Positions 1 through 10,352 are shown, counted from the first letter of the stretch. The stretch is 64,000 bases of DNA from an uncultured Granulosicoccus sp. (GCA_947495035.1 CANLXI010000001.1:434001-498000); one strand, 5' to 3'. The notes: generated from the sequence alone by a model not told the origin. Program-made: numbers and translations.

Positions 1-374
1 TTGCCGGTATCACCGACAGCGCGACAGTCATCTTGCTGGCCATCTGCGCAATGCTGATCATCGTCGGTACCTTCATGGAAACCATCAGTGCCATCATCAT
101 ATTGGCTCCCATCCTGGTGCCTCTGGTGACCAGCTATGGAGTCGATCCGGTTCATTTCGGCATCATACTGATCGTCACCATCGAGATTGCATTCCTGACA
201 CCGCCGTTGGGAGTCAATTTGTTTGTTGCCAGCCAGATTGCCAATATACGGTTCGAACGCGTGGCGGTTGCCATCGTGCCATTCGTCATCACACTGATGG
301 TCGCGATGCTGATCGTGATCTTCTTTCCGCAGTTGAGTCTGTGGTTGCCCGAAACACTGCGAAGTCTGAGGTAG
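1..374 (+). CDS. TRAP transporter large permease subunit (DctM family), C-terminal part
   Basis: This is the C-terminal 123 residues of a gene that begins before the window; the reading frame is open from base 3. The fragment is almost wholly hydrophobic, with at least three membrane spans. It carries the DctM-type run GTFMETISAIIILAPILVP and the later TPPLGVNLFVAS, typical of the last helices of the large TRAP permease. The family imports carboxylates, sugar acids and related anions with a periplasmic binding protein, using an ion gradient. The aldehyde dehydrogenase starts 4 nt after its stop, so this is very likely one catabolic operon. The substrate cannot be read from this fragment because the binding protein is outside the window. 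Confidence 0.93.
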   Translation, partial: AGITDSATVILLAICAMLIIVGTFMETISAIIILAPILVPLVTSYGVDPVHFGIILIVTIEIAFLTPPLGVNLFVASQIANIRFERVAVAIVPFVITLMVAMLIVIFFPQLSLWLPETLRSLR

Positions 375-377
375 TCA

Positions 378-1766
378 ATGTCCATTGAAACAAGAAATCC
401 TGCCAGCCCTGATTCGGTCGTTGCCGTGTACACGGAGACCCGAACCACGGACATCGATGCTCTGGTCATCAAGGCACAGTCAGCTCAACGCCAATGGTCG
501 GCAATTCCACAACCGGAACGAGGCAGGCTGATCGATCAATATCTGAATGCGCTCGAAGCGCGCGGTGAGGATATTGCCAGGATAATCACACTGGAAATGG
601 GCAAGACCCTGACTGAAAGTCGCGGTGAAGTAGCCAAATCCATTGCTGAAGGACGAATGGTGCAACAACGTGCTGCTGCTGCGATCGGAGAGTTGCTGCC
701 ATCGCAGGTGCCGGGTGTTACAGCTTATTCAATGCGCAGGCCGCGCGGTGTGGTGGTCGGTATCAATCCGTGGAATTTTCCGTTTGGCACCCCGGTCAGA
801 AAATCGATTCCCGCCTTGGTCTATGGCAATGCGATCCTGCTCAAGCCCGCCTCGCAGACACCGGGTGCCGTACAACTGATGGCAGATATTGCTGCTGATT
901 TACTTCCTGAGGGGCTGGTACAGGCTGTCATCGGCTCCGGCAGTATGGGGGAGAGCCTGTGTGGACACCCCGGAGTCCATGCCGTCACATTCACGGGATC
1001 CGTCGCCGTCGGTAAACGGGTGGCTGCCGCCGCCGTATCGCATCTTGCTGAAGTCAGCCTGGAGCTGGGAGGGAAGAACCCGGTCATTCTGAATGATGCC
1101 TCACGACTGGATGTTGCTCTCGATCAGATATTCACGGCCGCATTTGCACTCTGTGGGCAACGATGTACGGCGATCAGTCGGGTCATCGTGCATCGCGATT
1201 TGCTGAAACAGACCGTTGACGGGCTCGTCAGCAGGGCAACTGACATCATCCCGTCAGATGGAACTGTGGAAGGTGCCCGTATGGGGCCACTGTCCAGCCG
1301 GAGCCAGCTCGATGATGTGGATGCATTCGTGTCGCGTGCCAGAGAAGCAGGTGCGACCGTCGCGGCAGGAGGCCAGCGTCTGGAATTGGTGCAAGGTGGG
1401 TACTTCTACCCGCCGACTGTTCTATCCGGCGTCACGCCGGATATGGAGATTGCCCGGGAAGAGGTATTCGGTCCGGTTCTGAGTGTATTGAGTTTCGACA
1501 CACTGGATCAGGCATTGCAGATAGCCAACGATGTGGCCTATGGTCTGACATCCTGTCTGTATTCCGAACAGGCGCCGGTGATAGAGCGGTTCCTGTCGGA
1601 AAGTGAAAGCGGCATGCTGCACGTGAATGCGGGTAGTTTTCCGGAGAACCATGTGCCGTTTGTCGGTATCAAGGACAGTGCCCTGGGAGTGGGAGGCTCG
1701 AACGGACCATCAACCATCCAGTTTTACACTACCGAACATGCGGTTTACCGGAAAGGTCAGGCATGA
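378..1766 (+). CDS. NAD(P)-dependent aldehyde dehydrogenase
   Basis: A full-length aldehyde dehydrogenase of 462 aa. The visible catalytic set is complete: Asn133 in GINPWNFPF, Lys156 in LLKPASQTP, Glu229 in LELGGKNP and nucleophile Cys263 in FALCGQRCTA. Length and motifs fit the succinate-semialdehyde or 2-oxoglutarate-semialdehyde dehydrogenase branch, but the exact aldehyde is not determined by motifs. It sits 4 nt after a TRAP permease, and its stop overlaps the ATG of the UxaA-type small subunit (ATGA), so translation is coupled. In context it may oxidise a semialdehyde produced downstream of the UxaA dehydratase step; that is inference. Confidence 0.92.
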   Translation: MSIETRNPASPDSVVAVYTETRTTDIDALVIKAQSAQRQWSAIPQPERGRLIDQYLNALEARGEDIARIITLEMGKTLTESRGEVAKSIAEGRMVQQRAAAAIGELLPSQVPGVTAYSMRRPRGVVVGINPWNFPFGTPVRKSIPALVYGNAILLKPASQTPGAVQLMADIAADLLPEGLVQAVIGSGSMGESLCGHPGVHAVTFTGSVAVGKRVAAAAVSHLAEVSLELGGKNPVILNDASRLDVALDQIFTAAFALCGQRCTAISRVIVHRDLLKQTVDGLVSRATDIIPSDGTVEGARMGPLSSRSQLDDVDAFVSRAREAGATVAAGGQRLELVQGGYFYPPTVLSGVTPDMEIAREEVFGPVLSVLSFDTLDQALQIANDVAYGLTSCLYSEQAPVIERFLSESESGMLHVNAGSFPENHVPFVGIKDSALGVGGSNGPSTIQFYTTEHAVYRKGQA

Positions 1767-2035
1767 GCCTTGGTACCGTAACAGCCAGTTCCGAGGCCCG
1801 TACCAGTCTGCAGGTTCATCCGGACGACAATGTGGCCACCTTACTGGACAATGTTGTGGACTGCACTCTATTGGCAGATGGCATGACCATCGCTGCGGGT
1901 ATCCCCTTTGGTCACAAGGTGGCGTTGCGCCGCATGGAGGTGGGGTCTGCTGTGGTCAAGTACGGGGTCACCATAGGCACAGCGACGCATGTGATTCATC
2001 CGGGAGAACATGTACATGTACACAATGTTGTCTGA
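1763..2035 (+). CDS. UxaA-family small subunit (SAF domain)
   Basis: 90 aa. The second half matches the N-terminal SAF domain of altronate/galactarate dehydratases and the small subunit of sulfolactate sulfo-lyase. Visible signatures are TIAAGIPFGHKVAL and the closing GEHVHVHNV. In many relatives this domain is fused to the large dehydratase domain; here it is a separate gene whose 3-prime end overlaps the large subunit. It is expected to form a lyase/dehydratase with the next product. It could belong to the altronate, galactarate or sulfolactate branch; no substrate-specific residue is obvious. Confidence 0.85.
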   Translation: MSLGTVTASSEARTSLQVHPDDNVATLLDNVVDCTLLADGMTIAAGIPFGHKVALRRMEVGSAVVKYGVTIGTATHVIHPGEHVHVHNVV

Positions 2036-3191
2036 CGTCGGCGAGCTGATGTGCTGGGATCGGGAAGGTATGGCGCCGGGTCTGCGCAACCATGTCATTG
2101 CCTTTTCGACAGTAGCACTGACCGATCAGGTAACCCGACTGGCAGCGAGCAAAGTGCCGGGTACGTTGGCACTGACACCGCAGTTCGAGCGCGGAATTCG
2201 TGGTGCAGACGCAGGCTTGCAACAACGTGCGATCGAGGCCATCGTCAATCATCCCAACGTAGGTGCTGCCCTGATCGTGACCCATGATCGTGTTGCTGCA
2301 GAGGAATTGCTGGAGCGGTTCTCGAGCCTGTCAAAGCCCGTTGCGGTGATTGCCCTGATGGCGGAGAACGGGCTTGATGCGGCATTGCAGTCCATGACGC
2401 GACAGCTTGGTCTCTTGCTCGCGCAGACGGCCGGTGCAATGCGCCGTCCCATGCAAGCTGCAGAACTGACCGTGGCTCTGGAATGCGGAGGCTCGGATGC
2501 TTCATCGTCAGTCTGTGCCAATCCTGCAATTGGTCGTTTCGTTGATCGGCTTGTCGCCGCAGGCGGCACCGCAATCGTGTCGGAGACCGCTGAATTCCTT
2601 GGCGGTGAGGAGGTGGTACGCCATCAATCGACAACTGCGGCCGTTGCCGATGAGATCTTGCATTGCATGGCGCGAGTCGAGGCGCTGATGCTTGAATCCG
2701 GCGAAGACTATCGTGGTGTGAATCCGACACAGGAGAATATAGAGGCCGGACTGACGACATTGACCGAGAAGACCATGGGTGCATTGTGCAAGATCGGCAA
2801 TAGTTCCTTCAGTGGGTGCCTGGCGTTTGGAGAAGCGCCCACAGGTGCCGGACTGTTCTTCATGGACACGCCGTTCTTCAGCCCGACATCGCTCAGTGGA
2901 ATGGCCCTGGGAGGAGCGCAGATCAGTCTGTTCGCAATCGGGGTTTTCAATCCGTCCGGCATGCCGTTGATGCCAGTGCTGAAGGTATGCGGCAATCCGG
3001 CCACGGTTGACATGTGGAAGGATGGGATCGATCTGGATGTCACCGGGTTGATCGATGGCCGATACACGCTTGAACAGGCTGCAGATCAGCTCTCTGAAAC
3101 GCTCTGCCGTGTCGGCAATGGTGAATTGACTGCAACTGAACGGCGGAATGAAGGTCAGTTGATAGTGCCGAGAACCATCGCCGCTTTGTAG
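2016..3191 (+). CDS. UxaA-family dehydratase/lyase large subunit
   Basis: About 391 aa. It matches the C-terminal catalytic domain of altronate/galactarate dehydratases: the start DREGMAPGLRNHVIAFSTV is a divergent form of the family DGR-G-RN opening, and the C-terminal part has GCLAFGEAP, PFFSPTSLSGMALGGAQI and LKVCGNPAT, as expected for the metal-dependent barrel. Three in-frame ATGs lie close together (2010, 2016, 2025). I chose 2016 because GGGAG at 2002-2006 is 9 nt away from it and only 3 nt from 2010; 2025 is also possible. It overlaps the small-subunit gene, so the two are probably made in fixed ratio. Likely role: dehydration of a sugar acid, or removal of sulfite from a sulfo-acid, ahead of the aldehyde dehydrogenase. 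Confidence 0.82.
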   Translation: MYTMLSDVGELMCWDREGMAPGLRNHVIAFSTVALTDQVTRLAASKVPGTLALTPQFERGIRGADAGLQQRAIEAIVNHPNVGAALIVTHDRVAAEELLERFSSLSKPVAVIALMAENGLDAALQSMTRQLGLLLAQTAGAMRRPMQAAELTVALECGGSDASSSVCANPAIGRFVDRLVAAGGTAIVSETAEFLGGEEVVRHQSTTAAVADEILHCMARVEALMLESGEDYRGVNPTQENIEAGLTTLTEKTMGALCKIGNSSFSGCLAFGEAPTGAGLFFMDTPFFSPTSLSGMALGGAQISLFAIGVFNPSGMPLMPVLKVCGNPATVDMWKDGIDLDVTGLIDGRYTLEQAADQLSETLCRVGNGELTATERRNEGQLIVPRTIAAL

Positions 3192-3439
3192 GGCCCGAGT
3201 ATCGGTCTCGGTTCAGCCTGTGGAGTGTCGTTGGCGAGAGGCGGAATCACGATTGATCGCCTGTTGTCCATGCTTCTGTTCCGCAACAACCCCCACCAGG
3301 CAAGGTTCGGTCACAGCAATCGGCTCTCACAACGCTTAGAATCCATGGGTGCAGGGCTGTTCAATCGCATGGGTCGGTGAATACGTTCCGTCGTTGTCGG
3401 TCCGATGCACGAATTCAGGTTCAATCGGTTCAGGAGTAT

Positions 3440-4207
3440 ATGCAGTTGGACGCAATCAGCGAAGCAGTCAAGGCCTTCCAGCGCGACGGGTACTATGTGG
3501 CGCGTTCCCTGTTTTCGAGCGATGAGGTGTCGGCATTGGTCGAACTGATCGACCAGTCACTGTCACCGGCGCTGGCGCCTGTGGAATTCGAGGCCGATGT
3601 GCATTACCCGGGCGCACCGCCGTCGAAAACGGCACCGGGCGGTAATACACCAAGACGACTGCTGCATGCCTTCGGGCGCGACAGGCTCTTTCAGCAGGTT
3701 GGCAGACACCCGCAGGTGGTAGCCATGCTCAAGGCTCTGATGGGCGCCGAAGGCATCCGCCTGTCCCAGAATCATCACAACTGCGTCATGACCAAGCATC
3801 CCGGGTTCAGTAGTGTGACCAGCTGGCATCAGGATATCCGCTACTGGCGGTTTGACCGGCGCGAACTGGTCAGTACCTGGTTGGCTCTGGGTCCCGAGAA
3901 TGCGCGCAATGGCGGATTGCTGGTCATACCCGGCTCTCACACACTGGACTTCGAACCGGGTCAGTTCGATGCCTCGCTGTTTCTGCGAACCGATCTGGCC
4001 GATAACGAGGAGTTGCTGGCGCGGGCGGTGCCGGTGGAGCTTGAAGCCGGCGATCAGCTGTTCTTTCATTCAAGGACACTGCATGCTGCCGGGCAGAATG
4101 ACTCCGATATCATCAAACGCTCGCTGGTGTTCACCTACCGGGCAGAGGACAACCAGCCGATTCCGGAAACACGCTCTGCGGTCTACGAAGATATTCCCGT
4201 GTCGTGA
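3440..4207 (+). CDS. Phytanoyl-CoA dioxygenase (PhyH) family non-haem iron oxygenase
   Basis: 255 aa from the ATG at 3440, which follows AGGAG at short spacing and gives the usual PhyH opening with AVKAFQRDGYYVARSLF. A GTG at 3377 would add 21 residues with no family support. The iron triad is visible as His130 and Asp132 in SWHQD and His215 in SRTLHAAGQND, with Arg227 in KRSLVFTYR as likely 2-oxoglutarate ligand. The family hydroxylates many substrates (ectoine, lipids, peptides, secondary metabolites), so the substrate is open. Its stop overlaps the GTG of the phosphopantetheinyl transferase (GTGA), which hints that it may act on a carrier-bound substrate or in a natural-product pathway. 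Confidence 0.85.
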   Translation: MQLDAISEAVKAFQRDGYYVARSLFSSDEVSALVELIDQSLSPALAPVEFEADVHYPGAPPSKTAPGGNTPRRLLHAFGRDRLFQQVGRHPQVVAMLKALMGAEGIRLSQNHHNCVMTKHPGFSSVTSWHQDIRYWRFDRRELVSTWLALGPENARNGGLLVIPGSHTLDFEPGQFDASLFLRTDLADNEELLARAVPVELEAGDQLFFHSRTLHAAGQNDSDIIKRSLVFTYRAEDNQPIPETRSAVYEDIPVS

Positions 4208-4902
4208 GTGGCATCGGCGAGTCCATCCCGAATCCCATCAACGGCTTGACCTACGCCCCGGAATGGGCGGGTACCAATGTGTATCTGGCTTGCTGCGAGG
4301 TCGGGCAGGGGCTTGACGAGTTGTATCCCGAGGAGTGGAATCTGGTCAGTGCCTCGGCGCCCCTGCGCCGCCGGACCTTTGCCAGCGGTCGCTACTGTGC
4401 CAGAGCTGCGCTGGCCGAGGCCGGCCTGCCAGCGGTGCCATTGCTGCGAGCCACCGACGGTGCCGTTGTCTGGCCCGAAGGCGTGATCGGCAGCGTCAGT
4501 CACACCAACGAGTGGGCTGTGGCAGCCGTGGCAATCCGCGACATGAGCGACGCGCTGAGTCTGGGGGTCGACCTGGAGCGCATTCAGGAGCTCGGTGCCG
4601 GCGTTCTGAAGCTGGTCGCCACTGCCGGGGAACGGGCGGAGCTTGCTCAGGCAGGCAGTGAGGATTGGCAAGCCACGGCATTGTTCAGTCTGAAGGAGAG
4701 TCTCTACAAGTGTCTGCGACCCGTGTGTGGACGTTTCATCGAATTCGCCGAGGTGGAAATCAGCGATATCGTGTCCGGCAGACCCCGGGTCAGCCTGCAG
4801 AGCGACGATCTGGCGAACCTCTTCGAGCCGTCTGCACTGAATCTGCGGATGGCCGTGACACCCGGGCATGTCTTCACGCTGGCCTGGCTGCGAACCGGCT
4901 GA
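4204..4902 (+). CDS. 4'-phosphopantetheinyl transferase, EntD type
   Basis: 232 aa. The enzyme moves the phosphopantetheine arm of CoA onto a serine of carrier proteins (fatty-acid, polyketide or nonribosomal peptide synthases). Motifs in order: the EntD-like RRRTFASGRYCARAAL at about 55-70, SVSHT at 97-101, metal-binding GVDLERI at 121-127, and FSLKESLYKC at 161-170 with the KE pair. The start is GTG, overlapping the stop of the oxygenase gene by 4 nt, so the two are translationally coupled. No synthase gene is in the window; it may be the general carrier-protein activator of the genome. Confidence 0.88.
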   Translation: MSGIGESIPNPINGLTYAPEWAGTNVYLACCEVGQGLDELYPEEWNLVSASAPLRRRTFASGRYCARAALAEAGLPAVPLLRATDGAVVWPEGVIGSVSHTNEWAVAAVAIRDMSDALSLGVDLERIQELGAGVLKLVATAGERAELAQAGSEDWQATALFSLKESLYKCLRPVCGRFIEFAEVEISDIVSGRPRVSLQSDDLANLFEPSALNLRMAVTPGHVFTLAWLRTG

Positions 4903-5039
4903 TTGGAGGCCGGGCGCCGGTAATCACTCCTGTGCAACGGGGCGGGTGGCAAGCCGCGGTCGCTGCTGTATATTAGGGAGTCCGGTCGTGTCCGGACAAT
5001 CTTTCCCCCTATTCTCTGGCAATCCACCGAAGACATCTC

Positions 5040-7667
5040 ATGCAGGACCAATACGACTTTCGCCGCACGGAATCCGAAGTGCAGGCCGTCTGGACCTCCA
5101 ACGACGCGTTCAAAGTCACCGAGGACCCGAAAAGGCCCAAATACTATTGTCTGTGCATGTTTCCCTATCCCAGTGGCAGCCTGCACATGGGGCATGTCAG
5201 AAACTACACCATTGGCGATGTCGTTTCGCGCTACAAGCGCATGCAGGGATTCAACGTGCTGCAACCCATGGGCTGGGATGCCTTCGGTCTGCCGGCGGAG
5301 AATGCGGCAATCAAGAACAACACGGCGCCGGCCAAATGGACCTACTCGAATATCGAGGAAATGCGTGAACAGCTGCAGAAGCTGGGTATTGCCTATGACT
5401 GGTCTCGAGAGCTGGCAACCTGCACACCGGAGTACTATCGGTGGGAGCAGTGGTTCTTCACCCAGTTGGTGAAGAAGGGTCTGGCCTACAAGAAAATGGC
5501 CGTGGTCAACTGGGACCCGGTGGAAGGCACCGTGCTGGCCAATGAACAGGTGGATGCCGATGGGCGTGGCTGGCGATCAGGGGCCAAGGTGGAGCGTCGG
5601 GAGATTCCTCAGTGGTTCCTGAAGATCACGCAGTACGCCGAAGAGCTGCTGGAGGAGACCGACAAGCTGGAAGGCTGGCCGGAGGCAGTGCGGGCGCAAC
5701 AGAAGAACTGGATCGGCCGCTCCGAAGGGGTGGAGTTCGAGTTTTCGCTGGCAGGCAGAGGCGACAAGCCACTGGATATCACCGGAGACGGCATGGCCGA
5801 CGCCATCCGTGTCTACACCACGCGGCCTGATACGGTTGCCGGCGTGACTTACATGGCGGTTGCCGCCGAGCACCCGGTGGCGCGTGCCATGGCCAGGCGT
5901 AATTCGGAAGTGGCAGATTTCATAGCTGAATGTACCAGTACCGGAACGTCCGAAGCCGCCATGGAAACCATGGAGAAGCGTGGTGTGCCGCTGGGACTCG
6001 AAGCAATCAACCCGGTATCCGGCGAGCGTGTACCGGTCTATGTCGCCAACTTCGTCCTGATGACCTACGGTACCGGGGCGGTCATGTCGGTTCCCGGACA
6101 CGATCAGCGCGACTGGGATTTTGCCAGCAAGTATGGTCTGCCGATCAAGCAGGTGGTGCAGTCGGTAGACAATCCCGTTGACGTCAGCGAAGCGGCCTTC
6201 ACAGACAAGGAAAACACCATCACCATCAATTCCGGCGATTTCGATGGCCTGGATCATGAGGCGGCGTTTGCAGCCACGGCCGATCATCTGGTGCAGGTGG
6301 CCAGGGGGGAGCGCAAGGTCAATTACCGGCTGCGTGACTGGGGCGTTTCGCGCCAGCGCTACTGGGGTTGCCCGATTCCGATCATCTATGACGAGGAAGG
6401 CAATGTGCATGTCGTGCCCGAAGAGGACCTGCCGGTCCGCTTGCCGGAGGATGTCGCCTTTTCCGGTGTGAAATCACCCATAAAGGAAGATCCGGATTTC
6501 ATCAACACCACAGTACCCGGCACCGACAAACCCGGACGCCGGGAAACCGATACCTTCGACACCTTTTTCGAATCCAGCTGGTACTACGCGCGCTTCTGTT
6601 CACCCGGTGCCGACAGCATGCTGGACGAACGTGCCAATTACTGGCTGCCGGTGGACCAGTACATCGGCGGCGTCGAGCATGCGGTGCTGCATCTGCTGTA
6701 TGCGCGCTTTTTCCACAAGCTGATGCGCGATGCAGGCCTGGTTGTCTCCGATGAGCCCTTCACCCGACTGCTGACCCAGGGCATGGTTGTGGCCGAATCC
6801 TTCTACCGGACGGCAGACAGCGGCAAGGCGGAATACTACAACCGCAAGGAGCTGGACATCGAGTATGACGACAAGGGGCGTATTGCCAGTGCCGTACTGA
6901 AGGCCGACGGCCAGCCGGTCACGGTCGGGCGTATCGAGAAGATGTCCAAGTCGAAGAACAATGGGGTCGATCCGCTGGAAATGATCGATCGCTATGGCGC
7001 GGACACCATGCGCCTGTTCTCCATGAGCGATACACCGCCACACCAGTCGCTGGAGTGGAAAGAGGGTGGTGTGGAAGGCATGCATCGTTTTCTGAAGCGT
7101 GTCTGGCGGGAAATCGGTGCGCTGGATGACTCGTTCTCCGCGGCCGAGCTGAATGCCGATGCGCTGAATGCGGATCAGAAGGCCCTGCGTCGCAAGACCC
7201 ACGAAACCATCGCCAAGGTTACCGACGATATCGAACGGCGAATGACCTTCAACACGGCCATCGCCTCCATGATGGAACTGTTCAATGACGTGACACGTTT
7301 CGATGATCACAGTGAAGCGGGCAAGGCAGTTGTCTTCGAAGCCTGTAGTGCGCTGATACGCCTGCTCAGTCCTTTCGTACCGCACATCACCCACGAACTG
7401 TGGCAGCACCTGGGATACAGTACAGCCCTGGTCAACGAGGCCTGGCCGGAATGCGATGAAGCCGCGCTGACCCGGGACGAGCTCGAGCTGGTGGTGCAGG
7501 TCAATGGCAAGCGTCGTTCCTCGATCACGGTGTCAGCCGATGCCAGCAAGGAGGACTGTGAAGCTGCCGCCAGGGCCGATGCCGGGGTGCAGCGACATAT
7601 CGATGGCCTGACCGTTCGCAAGGTGATCGTGGTACCGGGGCGTCTGGTCAATATCGTCGCCAACTGA
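5040..7667 (+). CDS. leuS: Leucyl-tRNA synthetase
   Basis: 875 aa, normal length for a bacterial LeuRS. This class I synthetase charges tRNA-Leu in the cytoplasm and edits mischarged products. The HIGH-type motif is [15 protein letters not shown] (HMGH at 49-52) and the KMSKS loop is at 634-638. The CP1 editing domain lies between, with [20 protein letters not shown], including the conserved GTGAVM and the HDQRD stretch. The C-terminal anticodon-binding and tRNA-tail domains are intact. It is a separate transcription unit with a 137-nt upstream gap after the transferase gene. Confidence 0.98.
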   Translation: MQDQYDFRRTESEVQAVWTSNDAFKVTEDPKRPKYYCLCMFPYPSGSLHMGHVRNYTIGDVVSRYKRMQGFNVLQPMGWDAFGLPAENAAIKNNTAPAKWTYSNIEEMREQLQKLGIAYDWSRELATCTPEYYRWEQWFFTQLVKKGLAYKKMAVVNWDPVEGTVLANEQVDADGRGWRSGAKVERREIPQWFLKITQYAEELLEETDKLEGWPEAVRAQQKNWIGRSEGVEFEFSLAGRGDKPLDITGDGMADAIRVYTTRPDTVAGVTYMAVAAEHPVARAMARRNSEVADFIAECTSTGTSEAAMETMEKRGVPLGLEAINPVSGERVPVYVANFVLMTYGTGAVMSVPGHDQRDWDFASKYGLPIKQVVQSVDNPVDVSEAAFTDKENTITINSGDFDGLDHEAAFAATADHLVQVARGERKVNYRLRDWGVSRQRYWGCPIPIIYDEEGNVHVVPEEDLPVRLPEDVAFSGVKSPIKEDPDFINTTVPGTDKPGRRETDTFDTFFESSWYYARFCSPGADSMLDERANYWLPVDQYIGGVEHAVLHLLYARFFHKLMRDAGLVVSDEPFTRLLTQGMVVAESFYRTADSGKAEYYNRKELDIEYDDKGRIASAVLKADGQPVTVGRIEKMSKSKNNGVDPLEMIDRYGADTMRLFSMSDTPPHQSLEWKEGGVEGMHRFLKRVWREIGALDDSFSAAELNADALNADQKALRRKTHETIAKVTDDIERRMTFNTAIASMMELFNDVTRFDDHSEAGKAVVFEACSALIRLLSPFVPHITHELWQHLGYSTALVNEAWPECDEAALTRDELELVVQVNGKRRSSITVSADASKEDCEAAARADAGVQRHIDGLTVRKVIVVPGRLVNIVAN

Positions 7668-7773
7668 GCCTGACTGGAGTCAATGCGGTGATGTGTCCGG
7701 TTCGCGATAGAATTCAGATCCCGTCTGTCAGATTCTGGCCGATACGGTGCTCGCCTGAACCGGAAGCAGTCTC

Positions 7774-8718
7774 GTGACAGCACTGGTCAGGCGAGCCTTC
7801 GAAGGCACGATCGGCAACGCCTATCTGCTGCTGATCATCGCTCCGCTGCTGTGGGGTGGCAACGCGGTCGCCGGACGTCTGGCCACCGCAGACTGGCAGC
7901 CCTTCACCGTGACCAGTCTGCGCTGGCTGTGTGCATCCCTGTATCTGCTGCCGTTCGCCTATGGTCCCTTGAAACGTGACTGGCCCAGAATTCGTCCGCG
8001 GTTGTGGCTACTGATCTCGCTGGGTGCTTTCGGCATGGCGATGTTCAATCTGTTGATGTATCTGGCACTGAACTACACCACGGCAATCAATGTGAGCATC
8101 GAGCAGGCGGCCTTGCCGATGCTCATCATGCTGGCCAACTTCGTTTTCCTGTCACAGCGCGTCAGGTGGCTGCAGATCGTCGGCCTGCTGCTGACTCTGT
8201 TCGGCGTGCTGCTGACAGCAACCGCGGGTGAACCCGGGCGTTTTCTCACCGAAGGGCTCAATCGCGGTGATGCCATCATGCTGGTGGCCTGCATCTTCTA
8301 CGCGGGATATTCCTTCGGCTTGCGCTGGCGGCCGGATATCCACTGGATGAGCTTCATGTGGATCATTGCCAGCAGCGCATTCGTCATGACCATTCCGTTT
8401 GCCGGCTGGGAGCTGGCTGGCAGTGGCTTCAGCATGCCGGGCTGGCGCGGCTGGCTGGTGTTGCTGTATGTCATCATCTTTCCGACCGTGGTCAGTCAGC
8501 TGGCCTTCGCGCGTGGGGTCGAGCTCATCGGCAGCAATCGTGCCGGGCTGTTCGTGAATCTGGTGCCGATCTTCGGTTCGCTACTGGCCGTGCTGATTCT
8601 GGGCGAGCAATTTCGCTGGTTTCATCTGGCGGGGCTGCTGCTGGTTCTGGCCGGAATTGCGCTTGCCGAAAAAGCGGCAGTCAAGCCGAAGCCCGAGGTC
8701 ATTGACGCCGGACCCTGA
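7774..8718 (+). CDS. DMT-superfamily (EamA) transporter
   Basis: 314 aa with about ten membrane spans in two EamA repeats, ending in a charged tail rich in Lys, Pro and Glu. The first repeat shows LLWGGNAVAGRLATADWQP near residue 27 and the second has FVNLVPIFGSLLAVLILGE. These proteins are inner-membrane exporters of amino acids or other metabolites; the substrate is not predictable. The start is GTG at 7774. It is convergent with zwf, and the intervening hairpin has a T-run only in the zwf direction. Confidence 0.88.
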   Translation: MTALVRRAFEGTIGNAYLLLIIAPLLWGGNAVAGRLATADWQPFTVTSLRWLCASLYLLPFAYGPLKRDWPRIRPRLWLLISLGAFGMAMFNLLMYLALNYTTAINVSIEQAALPMLIMLANFVFLSQRVRWLQIVGLLLTLFGVLLTATAGEPGRFLTEGLNRGDAIMLVACIFYAGYSFGLRWRPDIHWMSFMWIIASSAFVMTIPFAGWELAGSGFSMPGWRGWLVLLYVIIFPTVVSQLAFARGVELIGSNRAGLFVNLVPIFGSLLAVLILGEQFRWFHLAGLLLVLAGIALAEKAAVKPKPEVIDAGP

Positions 8719-8770
8719 ATCCTTGCGGAAACCATCCGTCGTGACCGGAGCAATCGGCGCCATGCAGAAG

Positions 8771-8801
8771 CGAAAAACGCTGGCAGCCGCGTGGCTGCCA
8801 G
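8771..8801 (-). terminator. Rho-independent terminator of zwf
   Basis: On the minus strand, 9-bp arms CTGGCAGCC and GGCTGCCAG close a 4-nt loop (hairpin at 8780-8801) and are followed by GCGTTTTTCGC. It lies directly after the zwf stop. On the plus strand there is no T-run, so it probably works one way. Confidence 0.85.
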
Positions 8802-8819
8802 AGTCTGCTGACGCTGTGC

Positions 8820-10265
8820 TCAGCTGCGCCAGTTGCGTTCGAACGGCAGGCGCCAGGCGCGAGGTCCGATGAGCTGGTGGATGGCATTCGGTCCCCAGGA
8901 ACCCGGAGAGTAACGGGCTACCGGAGGCGGATTGTCGAGCAACGGTGACGACACTTCCCACAGGCGTTCGATACCTCGCGAGGTGGTGAACAGCGTGTGG
9001 TCTCCACGCATGGCATCCAGGATGAGCCGTTCATAGGCTTCGAGCACTTCACCGACCTGTTTGGTCTCGTCCATGGCAAATTGCAGGCTGTGCTTGTCCA
9101 GTTTCATGCCGGGCCCCGGGCGTTTTCCGTAGAAGCTCAATGAGGTGCGTGAGGAGTCCGACAGGTCGAATGTCAGGTGGTCAGGCCCATGCAGGCCGAC
9201 ACCGGAATCGCGCGGAAACATGCTCTTGGGGGGTTCCTGAAAGGCGATGGAGATGATGCGCTGGCCCTCTGCCAGGCGCTTGCCGGTGCGCAGATAGAAC
9301 GGTACGCCTGCCCATCGCCAGTTGTCTATCGAGCATTTCAGGGCAATGAAGGTCTCCGTTTCCGAGTCCGGGTTGACGCCTTCCATTTCCCGATAGCCGT
9401 TGAACTGACCGCGCACGGCATGCCGCGGCAGAATGGGCATCATGCTGCGGAAAACCTTGTTCTTCTCCTCACTGATGGACGCCGGCTCCAGGGCGACCGG
9501 AGGTTCCATTGCCACGAAAGCCAGGATCTGGAAGAGGTGAGTGACGACCATGTCGCGAAAGGCACCGGTGGTTTCGTAGAAACCCGCGCGGTTCTCCAGC
9601 CCCAGTGTTTCCGGCACGTCGATCTGTATATGGTCGATGAAATTGCGATTCCAGATGGGCTCGAACAGACCATTGGCGAAACGAAAGGCCAGAATGTTCT
9701 GGGCGGGTTCCTTGCCCAGAAAGTGATCGATGCGAAAGACCTGCTGTTCATCGAAGACCTTGTGCACTTCACTGTTGAGTCGTACCGCCGACTCCAGGTC
9801 GACCCCGAACGGTTTTTCCATGACGATGCGAGCCCGTTCGATCAGCTTTGCCTCGCCCAGAGTGTTGATGACCGACAGCGCGGCCTTGGGTGGTACGGAC
9901 AGGTAATGCAACCTGCGGCATTCCGTGCCGATGCTGGCTTCGGCTGCCAGAACAGCCTGTCCCAGTGCAGCGGCTCCCGCCGACAGCGGGACGTAGGACA
10001 GACGGTCACGGTAGGCCTGCCAGTCCGCATCACTGATGGCGCGACTGGAGAATTCATCCAGTGATGCCCGGCACACCGTCTGGAACTCTTCATCACTGAG
10101 TTCCTCGAGTGACACGCCAATGATCTTGCAGTCGGGAATGAAGCCGGCGCTGGACAGGTGAAACATGCCGGGTATCAGCTTGCGCTTCGCCAGATCGCCC
10201 GTGGCGCCGAAGAGCACGACGACCTGTGGGTATTCGGGGCCTACGCCCGGAGTCACTTTAGCCAT
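8820..10265 (-). CDS. zwf: Glucose-6-phosphate 1-dehydrogenase
   Basis: 481 aa, normal size. It oxidises glucose-6-phosphate to 6-phosphogluconolactone with NAD(P), the entry to the oxidative pentose phosphate and Entner-Doudoroff routes. The nucleotide-binding GATGDLAKR is at 20-28 and the active-site signature RIDHFLGKE at 178-186, with MEKPFG near 149-154. The partner genes pgl and edd/eda are not adjacent; instead an RNB-type nuclease lies 87 nt upstream on the same strand. The start is the ATG at 10263-10265. Confidence 0.97.
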   Translation of the reverse strand: MAKVTPGVGPEYPQVVVLFGATGDLAKRKLIPGMFHLSSAGFIPDCKIIGVSLEELSDEEFQTVCRASLDEFSSRAISDADWQAYRDRLSYVPLSAGAAALGQAVLAAEASIGTECRRLHYLSVPPKAALSVINTLGEAKLIERARIVMEKPFGVDLESAVRLNSEVHKVFDEQQVFRIDHFLGKEPAQNILAFRFANGLFEPIWNRNFIDHIQIDVPETLGLENRAGFYETTGAFRDMVVTHLFQILAFVAMEPPVALEPASISEEKNKVFRSMMPILPRHAVRGQFNGYREMEGVNPDSETETFIALKCSIDNWRWAGVPFYLRTGKRLAEGQRIISIAFQEPPKSMFPRDSGVGLHGPDHLTFDLSDSSRTSLSFYGKRPGPGMKLDKHSLQFAMDETKQVGEVLEAYERLILDAMRGDHTLFTTSRGIERLWEVSSPLLDNPPPVARYSPGSWGPNAIHQLIGPRAWRLPFERNWRS

Positions 10266-10352
10266 GTTGTCTGGGTTCTCGGTGGCAGAGTTTCAGTGTG
10301 TAGTGTAAGCGGTGGACAGAGCCGCAGGCTGCCCTGTCGGGATGAAGGTAAC

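Noticed and set aside
3192..3439. Small gene between the UxaA gene and the oxygenase
   Set aside because: No open frame with a plausible start or product; only a weak CCGAG/CTCGG inverted repeat after the UxaA stop.
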